This document shows, piece by piece, positions 52,483 through 63,589 of a stretch of 64,000 nt of DNA. Location: assembly GCA_024760905.1 (NCBI GenBank), contig CM045729.1, forward strand, positions 80,406,550 through 80,470,549. Direction: 5' to 3'. Positions within the stretch are counted from its first letter, which is position 1. Each line of letters opens with the position of its first letter. The position numbers and the translations under genes are program-made. The notes under the pieces were generated by a model. That model made no database searches. It was not told the DNA's origin and was given only the letters and a program-made list of their open reading frames with translations. Source of the stretch: Plotosus lineatus (Eukaryota > Chordata > Actinopteri > Siluriformes > Plotosidae).

Positions 52483-53257
52483 ATGAAGTATTATTTGTAT
52501 TGTGTGACTATGATGATGTCCATTTTTATTACCTCTGTTCCAGGTCCAGAGATATATATCACTTAAGAGGGGAAAAGCACCTCCCAACGGATCAGACCTG
52601 ACATAGACATATAAGTATCACACCTTTTAACATCGCTTATTGGATATAGCCCTTTTTCCCCCGCCAGAACACTGACTGAACAGTAAGTGGAACAAATTTT
52701 GGGAAAGCATGTTTCCCCAGTATGGGGTAACTCAATTATGGAACCAGATAGAAGTAACTCATTATCGCTTGGCAACATTTGTCAATGCCACTAATTTGGC
52801 TATAGAAGGAGTAAGACAAGAATTAACCGCCCTCAGACTAACCACTGTGCAAAATAGAATGGTTCTCGACATTTTATTAGCCAAAGAGGGAGGGGTCTGC
52901 GCCGTCGTAGGAGATCAATGTTGCACCTACGTTCCAGCTAACGATAAAGAACACGGTCTAATCGCGACCCAAATTGCCGAAATGAAGAAAGTAGCCGCAG
53001 ATTTGCATCTGGATGAGGTTTCGGAACACTGATGGGGCTGGAGTATGTTTCACTCGCTTTTCGGATGGCTGACGCCTTATGTTGCTATGATTGTTCCTGT
53101 ATGTGTATGTTTGTTGTTGGTTTGCGTGTTCAGACCCTGTATTTTCAGGTGCCTAATGGATCGTATTTGGACCCTGGCTAGCTCCTTCAGCGAACCCAGA
53201 TACACCCGGCTGCCTATCCGAGAGGATGACATCTATCGGGCCATGTCACGTGTGTAG
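52483..53257 (+). pseudogene. ERV env remnant (surface subunit missing)
   Basis: A signal-peptide-like start (Met at 52483, hydrophobic core, then stop near 52564) is followed almost at once by transmembrane-subunit sequence (52709-53257). That part has a coiled-coil-like stretch, the CX6CC motif (CAVVGDQCC, about 52903), one in-frame stop at 53030-53032, a membrane span (VAMIVPVCVCLLLVCVF) and a cytoplasmic tail. The receptor-binding surface region is deleted. Confidence 0.85.
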
Positions 53258-53475
53258 AGCTTGACTAGGGTGGAAGGATGTTACGAGGATCCCGAGATAG
53301 TGGGCGAAGGGCGATGGGGCTCAGCCCGCCCTTCAAGCACCGGTCCCGGTCAACCGCGGTCCTCCGATGTCCCTAGATCCTGTCAGCTTGCACGCCAACA
53401 CCACTTTATCTAATATCAAGAAAAGACTCTGTTCATGTTGTTATACTCTTTGTAATAGTATAAAAGAGGGGAAAC

Positions 53476-54030
53476 TGTAAGAATTTTGATGTAATTGTGC
53501 CCCTGGGTTTGTAAATGCGCGGCCTCGGATCATGGATCCTGGGTGACTGACGTTTAACCCAGCCCAACAATGAATGCTCGTATAAGAACTTGTATTTTTC
53601 TATTGTCTCTGTACATCCGTTGAACTTTAGTAACCTCATGTTTTAGTATGAGTCTTACCTCTAAGCAGTAGAAAAAAAACCCTTTTTATGGCAATGTGAG
53701 GCCATGTGAAAGATCCTGCGGGAGTAGAAGGAATGTAGATAATGAAACCTGAAACTGTCCAAGGACAGTTGCAGGGTGATAAAGAAGTCCATGCTTACTC
53801 GCCTAATGTTAACTCTTACTGGGTGTTAACCACATTGTCTCTTCCTACTCTGTGTTCATGTATAAATAACCCCCGCTCACATTGTACTATGAGCTTCTGA
53901 TGAATAAACCAGACTGATTTCACTCGTGTGGTTCGTTGTCTGTTGCTCCCGGAGCGCTCTCAGACGTTGAGATACAGGAATCCAGATCGTGCAGGTTTAC
54001 ATAAGAGCTTCTTCTGAAAGAGTTCTTACA
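53476..54030 (+). repeat. ERV 3' LTR
   Basis: 555 bp, collinear with 47273-47827. It is preceded by the polypurine tract AAAAGAGGGGAAAC. Confidence 0.97.
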
Positions 54031-54094
54031 CCAATGAACTGAAAGATATCAGTCTTGCCCGATTTTGGTGTAGAATAAGATTCACTTTGGTCAG

Positions 54095-54308
54095 ACATGT
54101 CCTATGGTGCGAGGTTCATGTAAAAGAACCATTGGTGACTTTCGTGAAGAAGAGCTGCATAGCCGTCAGCGTGTTTATGCCCCTAGCTAAAGGGTTGTGT
54201 CAAGAAGGGCATCCAACGTAAAAACCCATGCCAAATCAAACATGCTAAGCAGATCATTTGCTGTGGCGACCCCTGAAAAAAGGGAAAAGCCAAATAGGAA
54301 AAGAAGAA
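54095..54308 (+). mobile_element. tRNA-Glu-like SINE, head missing (copy 6)
   Basis: It has only the body and tail (TGTAAAAGAACCATTGGTGA ... AAAAGGGAAAAGCCAAATAG). It is more diverged than the copies with target duplications. Confidence 0.8.
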
Positions 54309-54327
54309 GACATACCGGTATATGCAG

Positions 54328-54385
54328 TACAGTAGGCCCTTATTCGTGGGGGTTCTGTTCCGGCCCCTCCTGCGAATGAAAATAA

Positions 54386-54425
<40 letters not shown>

Positions 54426-55392
54426 AATAACGCTTTAGTTTTCAGCCCCACTGGCCTCCCAGATAGAGACAGAAGGAAGCTTCACTCTTTAGTTTTTAGT
54501 TTAGTTTTTTAAGTTGTTTAATTCAGTAAATGTTTAATAAATGTGGGCGCATTTGAGTTTATCTGGAATTCCAATCCCTCAAGGAATCAAATTAAAGTTG
54601 AGTTTGTCAAGCAGGGAATGCGCTTTGAATTCCAAGTCTTGTGGGCGTGGCCCGCAGCGCGCGCAAGAGAGACAAAGAGAGAGAGGTGTGTCTGTGTTAA
54701 TAAAAAATGTTTAATCGTGGTTTAATACATAAATATGTTAATAAAATGGTTTAATATGTTGTTAAAATGTTTAAATGGTTTAATCTATAATATTCTTTTA
54801 CTTTTAACACATAATTCATACAAAATTGTTGTACTTTTATCATTTTTAAAGGGTTTATGGGGTTTATCCAGTCCAAAGACGAATTAGGCGTTCAACATGT
54901 AAGATGCGACCCCTACTTATGAAATCTCCGCATTACGAAAAGGGCTCTGGAACAGATTAATTTCGTGAGTTGGGGGCCAACTGTACTCACTATCCCTCCT
55001 CTGTACATGTCCAAACCATCTCAATCTCGCCTCTCTGACTTTGTCTCCAAAACCTCTTACATGTGCTGTGCCTATATATATATATATGCTGCATAGTGTT
55101 TATATATTTTATTAATAAATATCACAGTACAAAATTTAAAAAAAATAAGTCTTAATCATTACTACATTTTACCACATTAATACTGTATTAATGAGTAAGA
55201 CTGTCTATAGAATGTGTTTAAGAAGCACATTTTAGCGCATGTGATAGGTACATAGTATTTTACTTCCGGTTGATCATTTGCGCATGTAATATGATACATG
55301 GGGTTTTACTTCCAGGTACAGAACTCGAGGATTATCTTCATTCGCGGGAGGGGCCGGAACTGAGCCTCCGCAAATATCGGGGGCCTACTGTA
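54328..55392. mobile_element. Composite of Tigger-type MITE pieces
   Basis: The outer ends ACAGTAGGCCC (about 54331) and GGGGGCCTACTGT (about 55380-55392) face each other. 55071-55392 matches the 3' end of the 40946-42485 element. Between them lie an inverted partial copy of the 42703-43531 MITE (about 54420-54986, ending GGGGGCCAACTGTA), a (GA)n run (54391-54421) and an 85-bp RTE 3'-end fragment (54987-55070). Confidence 0.75.
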
Positions 55393-55595
55393 CGATAATA
55401 ACTGGTACATCTTTTTTAGTTACATCTGGAACCCATTCTTAATTTATTTTAACTTCAATCAAATGCCTGTGTCTCAGCAGGTATTAATATTTTCTAAAAA
55501 CTACAATGGCTATAACATAAAATATTAATTTCTTATTCCAGTATATCACATTATATTCTTATTCAATTGTAAGTGACATGTGTTAGAAAGAGAAC

Positions 55596-55632
55596 AGATG
55601 AAAATTATTATTATTGTTATCATTATTATTAT

Positions 55633-55664
<32 letters not shown>

Positions 55665-55694
55665 ATAATAATAATCATAATAATTATAATAATC

Positions 55695-55729
<35 letters not shown>

Positions 55730-55750
55730 CATAATAATAATAATAATGTA
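55596..55750. repeat. (ATT)n/(TAG)n/(AAT)n trinucleotide repeats
   Basis: Interrupted trinucleotide tracts: ATT, then AGT, then AAT with CAT interruptions. Confidence 0.93.
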
Positions 55751-56870
55751 CTATTATTCCTATTGATTGACCCATAGGCTGCAGCCAGGTACGGCCTCAG
55801 GCTGGACTGCAGAGCATGGATGTGTTGGCGATTTGTGGTGATCAGGGCCCCCTGCCACCCTTCCCAGTGTTCTGTTCATAGGCCACCCAAATGCCCGGCA
55901 ATGCTTTGATTGCTTAAATGCATCACATTAGTATGAGCATACACCCACACATACCAAAAAAAAAACCAAACCAAAAAAAAAACAAAAAACATAAAAAGCA
56001 GATAGGATCCAGTGATCAGAGTGTCTTCTGGCTGGGTGGCTTTCCGAGATACAATCATATTCTGTTGCCTACCAATGGGAGAGAGCTTTCTTTTTTTTCT
56101 AAGGTATGAGTCTGTATATGTTTTAAATGCAAAATTTTATTTCACTTTTTTCTCAGTCATTTATTTAGCTGCTCTCTTTTTGTTTTCTTATGTTCCTCTT
56201 TCTCTTCAGTATGTTATTTAATCTTAACCCTTTGTGTTTCTTGGTGGGGGTTTTTCCTTCTTTTGTAGATAAGCACATTAACAGAATAAAAAAAAATGAA
56301 GAGAATATTATACCACAGGCATTTTGTCATGCTTGGGCAACAGTGCATGTGATTCATGACTGCAGTAATCATGATGTAAGCACTGATGTGTGTGAGTGAA
56401 AGCCAAAAACAGGATATAAAACAGGTGAATAAGCGATACTGAGCTAGTTTCGACATTTTTCAGGCATGTGATTTGACCAAGCCCAAAAAAGACTGAAAAT
56501 TGCCGGGGGTCTGGGGGCGAAGCCGACCCCAAGCTCCTGGATTTTCAGCATTTTGTCATGCAAAGATAACATTACAAAAAACAGCAGTAAAGAATATTTC
56601 CTATAATCAGGGATGAGAATGGGCCTTTATGGAAAAGGAGGAAAAATTGGCAGGGGTCAAGGGGGCCATGGGTCAAGTGCCCTTGCTGGGGGTTCAGGGG
56701 GTCTAAGCCCCCCCCCAAAAGGTTTGGGGTTATACTTACAAAAAGGAGCTTAATTGATGTCTCTTGGAAGGAATATTTTTAACGGGAACCTTATGAAAAT
56801 TATTTAAAAATTTAATTTCACAGTTATAGGCCTACAGTGGGTCTAATTTTAATTTCAAATACTTTAAACC
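55751..56870. other. No recognisable gene; one G-rich repeat
   Basis: 56490-56725 has the GGGGGTC/GGGGCCA-rich, unnamed repeat style often seen scattered in fish genomes. Open frames elsewhere show no motif. A short A-rich run is at 55957-55990. Confidence 0.45.
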
Positions 56871-56943
56871 AGGGGTCGGGAACATTTTTGACTAAGAGAG
56901 CCAAAAAAAAAAAAAAGACATTCTAAAATATAATCCTCTGAGA

Positions 56944-56996
<53 letters not shown>

Positions 56997-57120
56997 TATA
57001 TATTAATACTGAATACAACTAAATTTAAAAAGAAGACCAACAATTTTAGAGTATAATAAGACTCTGAATTTATTTTAAATGACATTGTCATAATGAAGTT
57101 ATTTATTAATAAGAAAACTA
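56871..57120 (+). mobile_element. Charlie/SPIN-like hAT end, with uninterrupted (empty) site
   Basis: It begins CAGGGGTCGGGAACATTTTT, then AGAGAGCC, (TA)n, and ATACTGAATACAACTAAAT at about 57006-57024. The same sequence at 6790-7370 is split by the foldback insertion. Confidence 0.8.
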
Positions 57121-57500
57121 TCAGTGCTGTAGTGGTCAAAAAATAAGTGGGTACACAATGGCACTAAGCGACCGAGGCGCAAAGCAGCAGGTGCACGGAG
57201 CGCGCGGCTTTGGCTTTGCGCTTTTTATTTACACAGTCGCGGAAATTTACGTTGATCAACTATAAAGTAGACCAAATTAAGTTAGTACACGAGTCAGCCA
57301 CTAAAACAAGTGGGTACACGGCACGTATCTGTCCGGATCATGCCGTCTCATATGGCATGTAAACATAAGTCACGTGACCCTGTGCCATCACGCTCGCAAC
57401 TCGGGCCTTATTTTAAGGGGAGGGTCTATATTAAAATCATCTTGTAAAATCACGCTAGGTCTTATTTTGTGGTTAGGTCTTATTTTCAGGGAAACACGGT
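57121..57500. other. Unassigned repeat-like sequence
   Basis: It holds the repeated phrase AAGTGGGTACAC (57145, 57309), which may belong to another hAT end, and GGTCTTATTTTCAGGGAAAC (about 57476), a phrase I associate with an interspersed repeat. The family is not identified. Confidence 0.35.
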
Positions 57501-57529
57501 ACTTGACACGAGCGTCGGGCAATAGTATT

Positions 57530-57722
57530 TGATGTTTTAAACACCGATGGAATAAATTAACCTGATGTTATAAAAACTGTGTAATAAATTAATCTGATGT
57601 TATAAACAATGATGCACTAAATAAACTTAATGTTATTAACACTGAAGTAATAAATTAACCTGATGTTATATAAACTAAAGTAATACATAAACCTGATGGT
57701 ATAAACACTGAAGTAAGAAATG
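57530..57722. repeat. 33-bp minisatellite, block 1
   Basis: Diverged units of 32-33 bp with the phrase CCTGATGTTATAAACACTGA followed by (A/T)G-AATAA-type sequence. Confidence 0.92.
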
Positions 57723-58624
57723 CAGTGGTACCTCACTTTACGAAAGTCTCACTAAACGAAAAATGCAGGTTACGAAATGCATTTTCCTAAAATTTTTCTC
57801 TCTTGATACGAAACAAGCTCACGTTACAAAAGTGCCAACTTAAAAATTCAAACACGCCATTCAAACATTCAAACAATGCGCGTGTTGCTTTCCCATTGGT
57901 TGTCTCCCAACACCCCACCCCGCTGGCCTCCCATTGGCTAGGAAGGAGCTGAGCACTCCTGTACCCATAATGCTTTCGTGTGCCTTTAACCAATTGTTCG
58001 ACATACAGGCATGAAGGACAGTTGTACTGTTGGTTCATGAGTTTTTTAAGCGTGCTTATTGAAGAGTCATTTTTCGTTATTAATCGTGAGCAGCAAGAAA
58101 GTGATTCCTGGCGAGACTGAAAAGAAGAAGCAGCCTCCGTTATCAATAAAAGTAAAACAGGAGATGATTAAAAAAAAATATGAAAGTGGGATTCGGTTGA
58201 GTGAAATCACAAAGGAGTATGGTCCAAACCCCTCTGCAATCGGAACGATATTGAAGCAGAAGGAGGCATTAAAAGCGGAGATACAGTGACGGAGGCGATT
58301 ATTTCGAAAAAAAGCAACCGCCATATTTAAGGACCTCATGAATGAGGGTGGGGGTGAGGGTTCTTCAGACCAGCAACCCCCGGACTTTAAAGCGTCGCAT
58401 GGGTGGTTCGAGAGATTTAAAAAGGTAAATAATTTTCTTTTACTTTCAACACATATTTCATACATATTTCATACAAATTTGGTGTACTTTTATCATTTTT
58501 AAAAGGGTTTATGGGTTAGTATTGGGAGCCTTGGAACGAATCACACGTTTTACATGGAAAATGCGGTTTAATTTACGAAAAAGGCTCTGGAACGGATTCA
58601 TTTCATAAAGTGAGGTACCACTTG
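57723..58624 (+). mobile_element. Tigger/pogo relative inserted in the minisatellite
   Basis: 902 bp with ends CAGTGGTACCTCACTTTACG and AAAGTGAGGTACCACTTG (one added base). The interior has a CENP-B-like N-terminal frame and none of the DDE domain. Confidence 0.85.
58083..58430 (+). pseudogene. Tigger/CENP-B-like N-terminal domain
   Basis: From about 58089 it codes SSKKVIPGETEKKKQPPLSI, then KVKQEMIKKKYESG, RLSEITKEYGPNPSAIGTIL and KQKEALKAEIQ, a psq-type helix-turn-helix. A stop at 58287 interrupts the second CENP-B-like half, which ends ASHGWFERFKK. The transposase core is absent. Confidence 0.8.
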
Positions 58625-58837
58625 TAAACCTGATGTTATAAACACTGAATTAATAAATCAACCTGATGTTATCAACACTGAAGTAATAGATAACCTGATG
58701 TTATAAACACTTGATGTAATAAATAAATCCTGATGTGAGAAACACTGATGTAATAAATGAAGCCTGATGTTATAAACACTGATGCAATAAACTAACCTGA
58801 TGTTATAAACACTGATGGAATAATTTAATCTGATGTT
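58625..58837. repeat. 33-bp minisatellite, block 2
   Basis: The same unit as 57530-57722, ending at the Gypsy insertion. Confidence 0.92.
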
Positions 58838-59011
58838 TGTAATGAGTTCATGACGAAGACGTACAGCTTCAACATTTATTCCTCTAATAACTATCGTGAT
58901 ACATTCACATGCCTGCTCATGGTTGCCATGTTGGAACAAACTCTTTCGATGTAATTACACTAGATACAATATAGTCCCTGGGATGGGTGTTAACCAGGAG
59001 AAACCATTACA
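58838..59011 (-). repeat. Gypsy 3' LTR
   Basis: 174 bp, TGTAATGG...CATTACA on the minus strand. It is 12 bp longer than the partner LTR because of small indels. Confidence 0.92.
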
Positions 59012-59499
59012 TCCCCCTTCTCAAAAATAACATAAATGGTATCATGCATTTTTACATTTCAATAACTTTGAATTCAAACTCGTGGTCGTCCATGACAACA
59101 TATGTTAAAACTGGTAATACTGTAACTACACAACTTTGGTCTGGTGCTCTACAACAGCAACTGTAAAACTTGCAAAAGGTTTAAATGGTAAGTATAAAAC
59201 TGACTAGATGAGAAACAAGCAAGCACTTTAAAAGTCTTTCAACTTTGGCACTATGCTTGATACTGGTTACAAATGCCATAGTTTTTCTTAGTCACTGAAC
59301 CTTGATGGATACTTGATCAAACGGCCTGATCTGGTTCGATATCCGTCAGCGCTGTCTGCCTTCTGGTTGTTGGTCTGGTCATGTTGTATCTTGGACTGGT
59401 CATAGCGTTTTGGTTGGTGTTCGTTGAATGTCACTCTCTTCTCTCAGATTTCTCTCAGTTGATGCGGGTCTCTTTGAAGGATGTCACCTTCAGGGGTCT

Positions 59500-60403
59500 G
59501 TAGAATGTATGACCTAGGTTTGTTACATTTCTGTGTAACAGTCGCTGGATTCCAATGTTTGGTCACCTGGTCTTGTACTCTGACTCGTTGTCCACAATAC
59601 AGTGGGGCTAAAGTCTTTTACATTCTTATCATGAGATTGTTTCTGGTCTTCCTGCCTTTCATGTAGTCTCGCTTGTATCTGGTCTCTCATTTTGTTGTTA
59701 TTTTGCTCTGACATAGGTATATTGGTTCTAAGCTTGCGCTGAAATAGGATCTCGCCTGGGATCAGTAGGTTGTGGTCAATCGGTGTTGATCGTAGTGCAA
59801 GTAGAGCTGACTGTGTGTCTTCCTTTCCCTCTTCAGATTTTTTGAGAGTGTTTTTGACTGTCTTTATCTGGCGTTCAATGAAGCCATTTGATCTAGGGAA
59901 TCTCAGGGAACTGGTGATATGCTCGATGTTCCAATTACAAATTCTCAATATGTTTGGCTGTTGAAATGTGGTCTGTCGTCATATATGATCTTCTGTGGTG
60001 TGCCTTGTTCGGCCAGTATTTCTTTGGTGAGGTTGACAATGGTAGTGCTAGCACATCTATCTGGTAGTCGTCGGTAGTGTTTTTGGTTGAGCTCAAACAG
60101 CTCTGTGCCTAGCATCTCCCAAGGGCCGGTAGGAATCTCGTGTTGCTGTAGCGTTTCATGCTGTTGTGATTGTTGGTACTTATGGCATATGCTGCATGAC
60201 TTGCAAAGTTGTTCAATTTCAAAGTTGATTCTAGGCCAAAATATTAAGTTCTTTCCTCTGAGCTTTGTTTTTTCAATTCCAAGGTGTCCTGTGTGTAGTT
60301 TTCTTAGGATGTACTGCCGAAGTGATTCTGGTATAAGAACTCTTTCTTTATTGAGAATTATTCCATCTTTTACAGCTAGTTGGTCGCTGTATCTCCAGTA
60401 TTG
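59500..60403 (-). pseudogene. Gypsy integrase (broken)
   Basis: After the RNase H it shows an HHCC zinc-binding region (HTGHLGIEKTK ... CKSCSICHKYQ, about 60260-60180). The expected first catalytic Asp segment after GTELFELNQKHY is deleted. A degraded second site reads YDDRPHF. The third block, SNGFIERQIKTVKNTLKK (about 59890), keeps the Glu. Stops separate these pieces. Confidence 0.8.
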
Positions 60404-62122
60404 TCAAAGACTTGTTGGAACTTCTTTCTGTGTCTCTGGCCATCCGATGATGATTATTTCCATGAGTTCTGATAATTCTGAGTCATTTCTGGTAGCTGTT
60501 TGGGTTTCTGAGAGTTTGTTCTTGGTGAAATGGAGAAGGTCATCTCTGATGTCAAGGTCGACTCGGTCCTGGTTTTCTGGGTTAGTTAGTCTGCTCGGTG
60601 AGTCTGGTAGGGACATTTCTTTGCCAGGTCGGTATTCGATTGTAAAATCATATCCTTGTAGGCATAATATCATACGCTGGAGTGTAGGTGGTGCTGCCAC
60701 AAGGTTCTTCTGTAGTATCATGATGAGTGGTTTGTGATCTGTTACGACTGAGAATCTTAGAGGATCATAGAGGTAGGTCTTAAATCTCTCCACGCCAAAG
60801 CATACAGCTAATAGTTCTCTTTCGATGTTGGCATACCTGGTCTCGATGACTGTTAATGATTTGGATGCATATGCAATGGGTCTTTCCTTGCCGTTTCGAT
60901 CAGGCTGTAGAAGCACTGCTCCTTGTCCTCTTTGGCTAGCATCTACCTGAAGTATTGCCGGGGCTTTGACGTCATAGTACTGGAAGGTTCCATCTTCAGT
61001 CACCATTGATTTGAGATGTTCTAACTGCTGTTGATGGACGTCATCCCAGATGAAGGGTACATCATCCTTTAATAGTTGACGGAGTGAGACTGCTTTGTTT
61101 GACAGGTTGGAGATAAATGGGGATAGGTATTGTATCAGTCCGAGGAATTCCTGCAATTCTTTCTTGGAGGTTGGAGTTGGCATTTTCTTTATTTCGTTGA
61201 CTTTCTTTGGGTCAGGTCTGATTCCACTTGAATTGTATATCATGCTGAAGAATGAGATTTCTGTCTGTTTGATGTTGCATTTGTCGCTGTTGAAAACGAG
61301 ACCATTTTTCTTTGCCACTTCCATGGGATTGATGAGGTTCTTGTCGTGTTCTTCTTCTGTAGATCCATAGACGACTACATCATCTGCAATTCTGACTGCA
61401 CCTGATGTTTGTTCAAGAATGATATCCATACATTGTTGAAATATGTCCTGTGATACTGATAAGCCAAAAGGAAGTCTCTGGAAACAGTATCTTCCAAATA
61501 GAGTTCTAAATGTTGTCAGAAGTTGAGTGCTGTCATAAAGAAGTATGCTCCAATAACCACTCTTTGCGTCAAGTTTAGAGAAATATTTGGCTCCACTGAA
61601 TTTGTGATTGAATTCTTCTAGTGTAGGTATTTTGTGGGGACATCGTCGTAGTGCTTTGTTGAGTTTGGCTTGGTCTAAACATATGCGTATTGCACCTGAA
61701 GACTTTGTTGAAAAAGCTAGGCAGGAACACCAGTCAGTGTGTTCTTCCACTTTTCTGATGACTCCTTGTTCTTCCATTTTGTCCAGTTCTGCTTTTATCT
61801 TCTTCTTTAGTAGAATAGGCCATTTCCTTGGTGCATCTGTGTATGGTTCTGCATCCTCCCGTAGATGGAGTTTTGCTGGGCCTGAAAATGTCCCCATTCT
61901 GTCGAACTGTTCTGTGTACGCACACTTAAGGTCTTCTTTTGTGTTTATTTTCCCGACAGTTTCCTCTCCCTTCTTGTTGATTGTGTAATATGGAGTCATA
62001 ATTCCAAGGGCTAAACATGATGGTAGTCCCATCACAGGTGGGCCTGCGACGTCAACGATATAGAATTTGGTATTTTGCTGGGTCTCTTTGAAGCTACAAG
62101 AAATTTTATTGATCCAAAGCAT
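60404..62122 (-). pseudogene. Gypsy protease end, reverse transcriptase and RNase H
   Basis: A 572-codon open stretch. It starts in the protease C-terminus (VMGLPSCLALGI), then KAELDKMEEQGVIRKVEEHT, RICLDQAKLNKAL, FSKLDAKSGYW, FQRLPFGLSVSQDIFQQ and VRIADDVVVYG (IADD in place of YVDD). RNase H follows with AILQVDASQRGQGAVLLQ, IERELLAVCFGVERF and VVTDHKPL. The upstream protease start and Gag lie in other frames. It resembles mag-type Gypsy elements. Confidence 0.93.
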
Positions 62123-62550
62123 GGTATGGTGGTTACATTGTACGCTGTTAGTGTGATTCCCTGGGGCTGGTCGATCTGTGTAAGTAGCCCCTACCTATCT
62201 AGTTTCTGTGGAAACATTTGTCAGAATGTTCGTAGTGGAAGGGCATATTCCCTTGTGCTCCCGTATCCACTTTCAGTTTCAGATTGTAGTTCTTGTCCTG
62301 TTAATGTATACTTTGACTATAACAAATACTTGATCAAGTGGTTTGTCGTGATTGCTGCACTTGTTGACTGAAGATATTTGTAACGACTCAAAAGTAATTG
62401 TCTCAAACTGCTCGTTCATACTGTGGATTTCTCCTTTTCTGCTCCCTTATGAATGGATTTGGCGTCAATGTGAAGGGCTTCTTCTGTTTGAGTAGTCATT
62501 TCTGTGGCCATTTCCTCTTCTATCTCCTCCTCATCTTGAATATTTTGGAG

Positions 62551-62985
62551 TCAGGCACAACTTTTTCCAGTGTCTTGTTTGCCACAAGCATCACAGATGG
62601 AATTGTGAGCTGGGCACATCTCTGGTGGTTGATGTGGATGATCACATCCACATTTCAGGCAATGAGACTGATGTTTTGTGTGCATAGCATTGACAGCTAC
62701 TGTGTTGGCTGGTGTAGCATTCGCTCCCATTGATTTGAGCTCTTGTATACTTTGCTGAGTAGCCTCGAATGTTCGTACAAGGCAGCGTGCATCCTCAAGC
62801 TGGAAACCTGGTGCTTTTTCTAGCAATGCTTTCTGGTATTCTGGTATGCTGGTGGAAGCTATAATCAGTTCTATAATTCGTTCATTGAATTCATCTGTTT
62901 TGAACCCATACATATTTAGGATCCCTTTGTTGATCTTCTGTCAATGTCCATGAATTAAACCTTTGAAGTCCTTCATCTACTACTG
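62551..62985 (-). pseudogene. Gypsy gag C-terminal part
   Basis: This codes for a helical capsid-end segment and a Cys/His array (CLKCGCDHPHQPPEMCPAHN ... CDACGK) of nucleocapsid type. The N-terminal gag region towards 63400 is not open. Confidence 0.75.
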
Positions 62986-63427
62986 CACGAAGTATATATG
63001 ACATCTGTTTCTCTTCTTTCACATTCTTAATGACGAAATATAGTTCAACCTTTTGTTTAAACAATTTGAAATGCTGTTAAATCACTGGCGCCCTAGTCCA
63101 TGGACGGGAATGAATTTTTATTCATTGTGAATAATTCATTGTGATTGTATTCATTGTGAATACGTTGCTATGGTGAATATCTCGTTAATATAGCTGGTGA
63201 TTGTCACAAAGTGATAATAAAATGTTCTACGTAGCCTTGTTGCTACACTCACACTGATAAAAGTTTGTTTACAATTCTTATCTTTGATACGTGATATTAG
63301 TCGATGTTGATGGCTTCCCATTTTTTTCGCTCCAAGCTGGTCACTGGTATTCAAGTTGATTGTTCCTTTCACACTGGTTTTATCATTTCACAGTTCACAG
63401 ATAACACTCATGTTACCACTGCCACGG

Positions 63428-63589
63428 TGTAATGAGTTCATGACGAAGACGTACAGCTTCAACAACATTTATTCCTCTTATAACTATCGTGATACAGTCA
63501 CATGCCTGCTCGTGGTGCTTTTCTGGATGTAATTACACTAGACACAATATAGTCCCAGAGATGGGTGTTAACTGGGAGAAGCCATTACA
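63428..63589 (-). repeat. Gypsy 5' LTR
   Basis: 162 bp, matching 58838-59011 except for small indels and substitutions. Confidence 0.92.

Larger units (their letters stand above)
47268..54035 (+). mobile_element. Endogenous retrovirus (tRNA-Trp primed), defective
   Basis: A complete provirus-like insertion on the plus strand: CCAAT target duplication (47268-47272, 54031-54035), two 555-bp LTRs, primer site, leader with 28-bp repeats, gag, pro-pol, env remnant and polypurine tract (53462-53475). I count about six differences between the LTRs (about 1%), so the insertion is recent, yet gag, pol and env are all broken. The pol (YADD) and the env CX6CC motif suggest a gamma/epsilon-like retrovirus of fish; clade is inferred. 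Confidence 0.95.
58838..63589 (-). mobile_element. Gypsy (Metaviridae) LTR retrotransposon
   Basis: A 4.75-kb minus-strand element with short LTRs (3' LTR 58838-59011, 5' LTR 63428-63589), TG...CA ends and a polypurine tract (GAGAAGGGGGA on the minus strand, 59012-59025). Flanks are ATGTT and ATGTC, probably a 5-bp duplication with one change. It sits within the 33-bp minisatellite. Gag and pol are broken; no env is seen. Confidence 0.92.
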
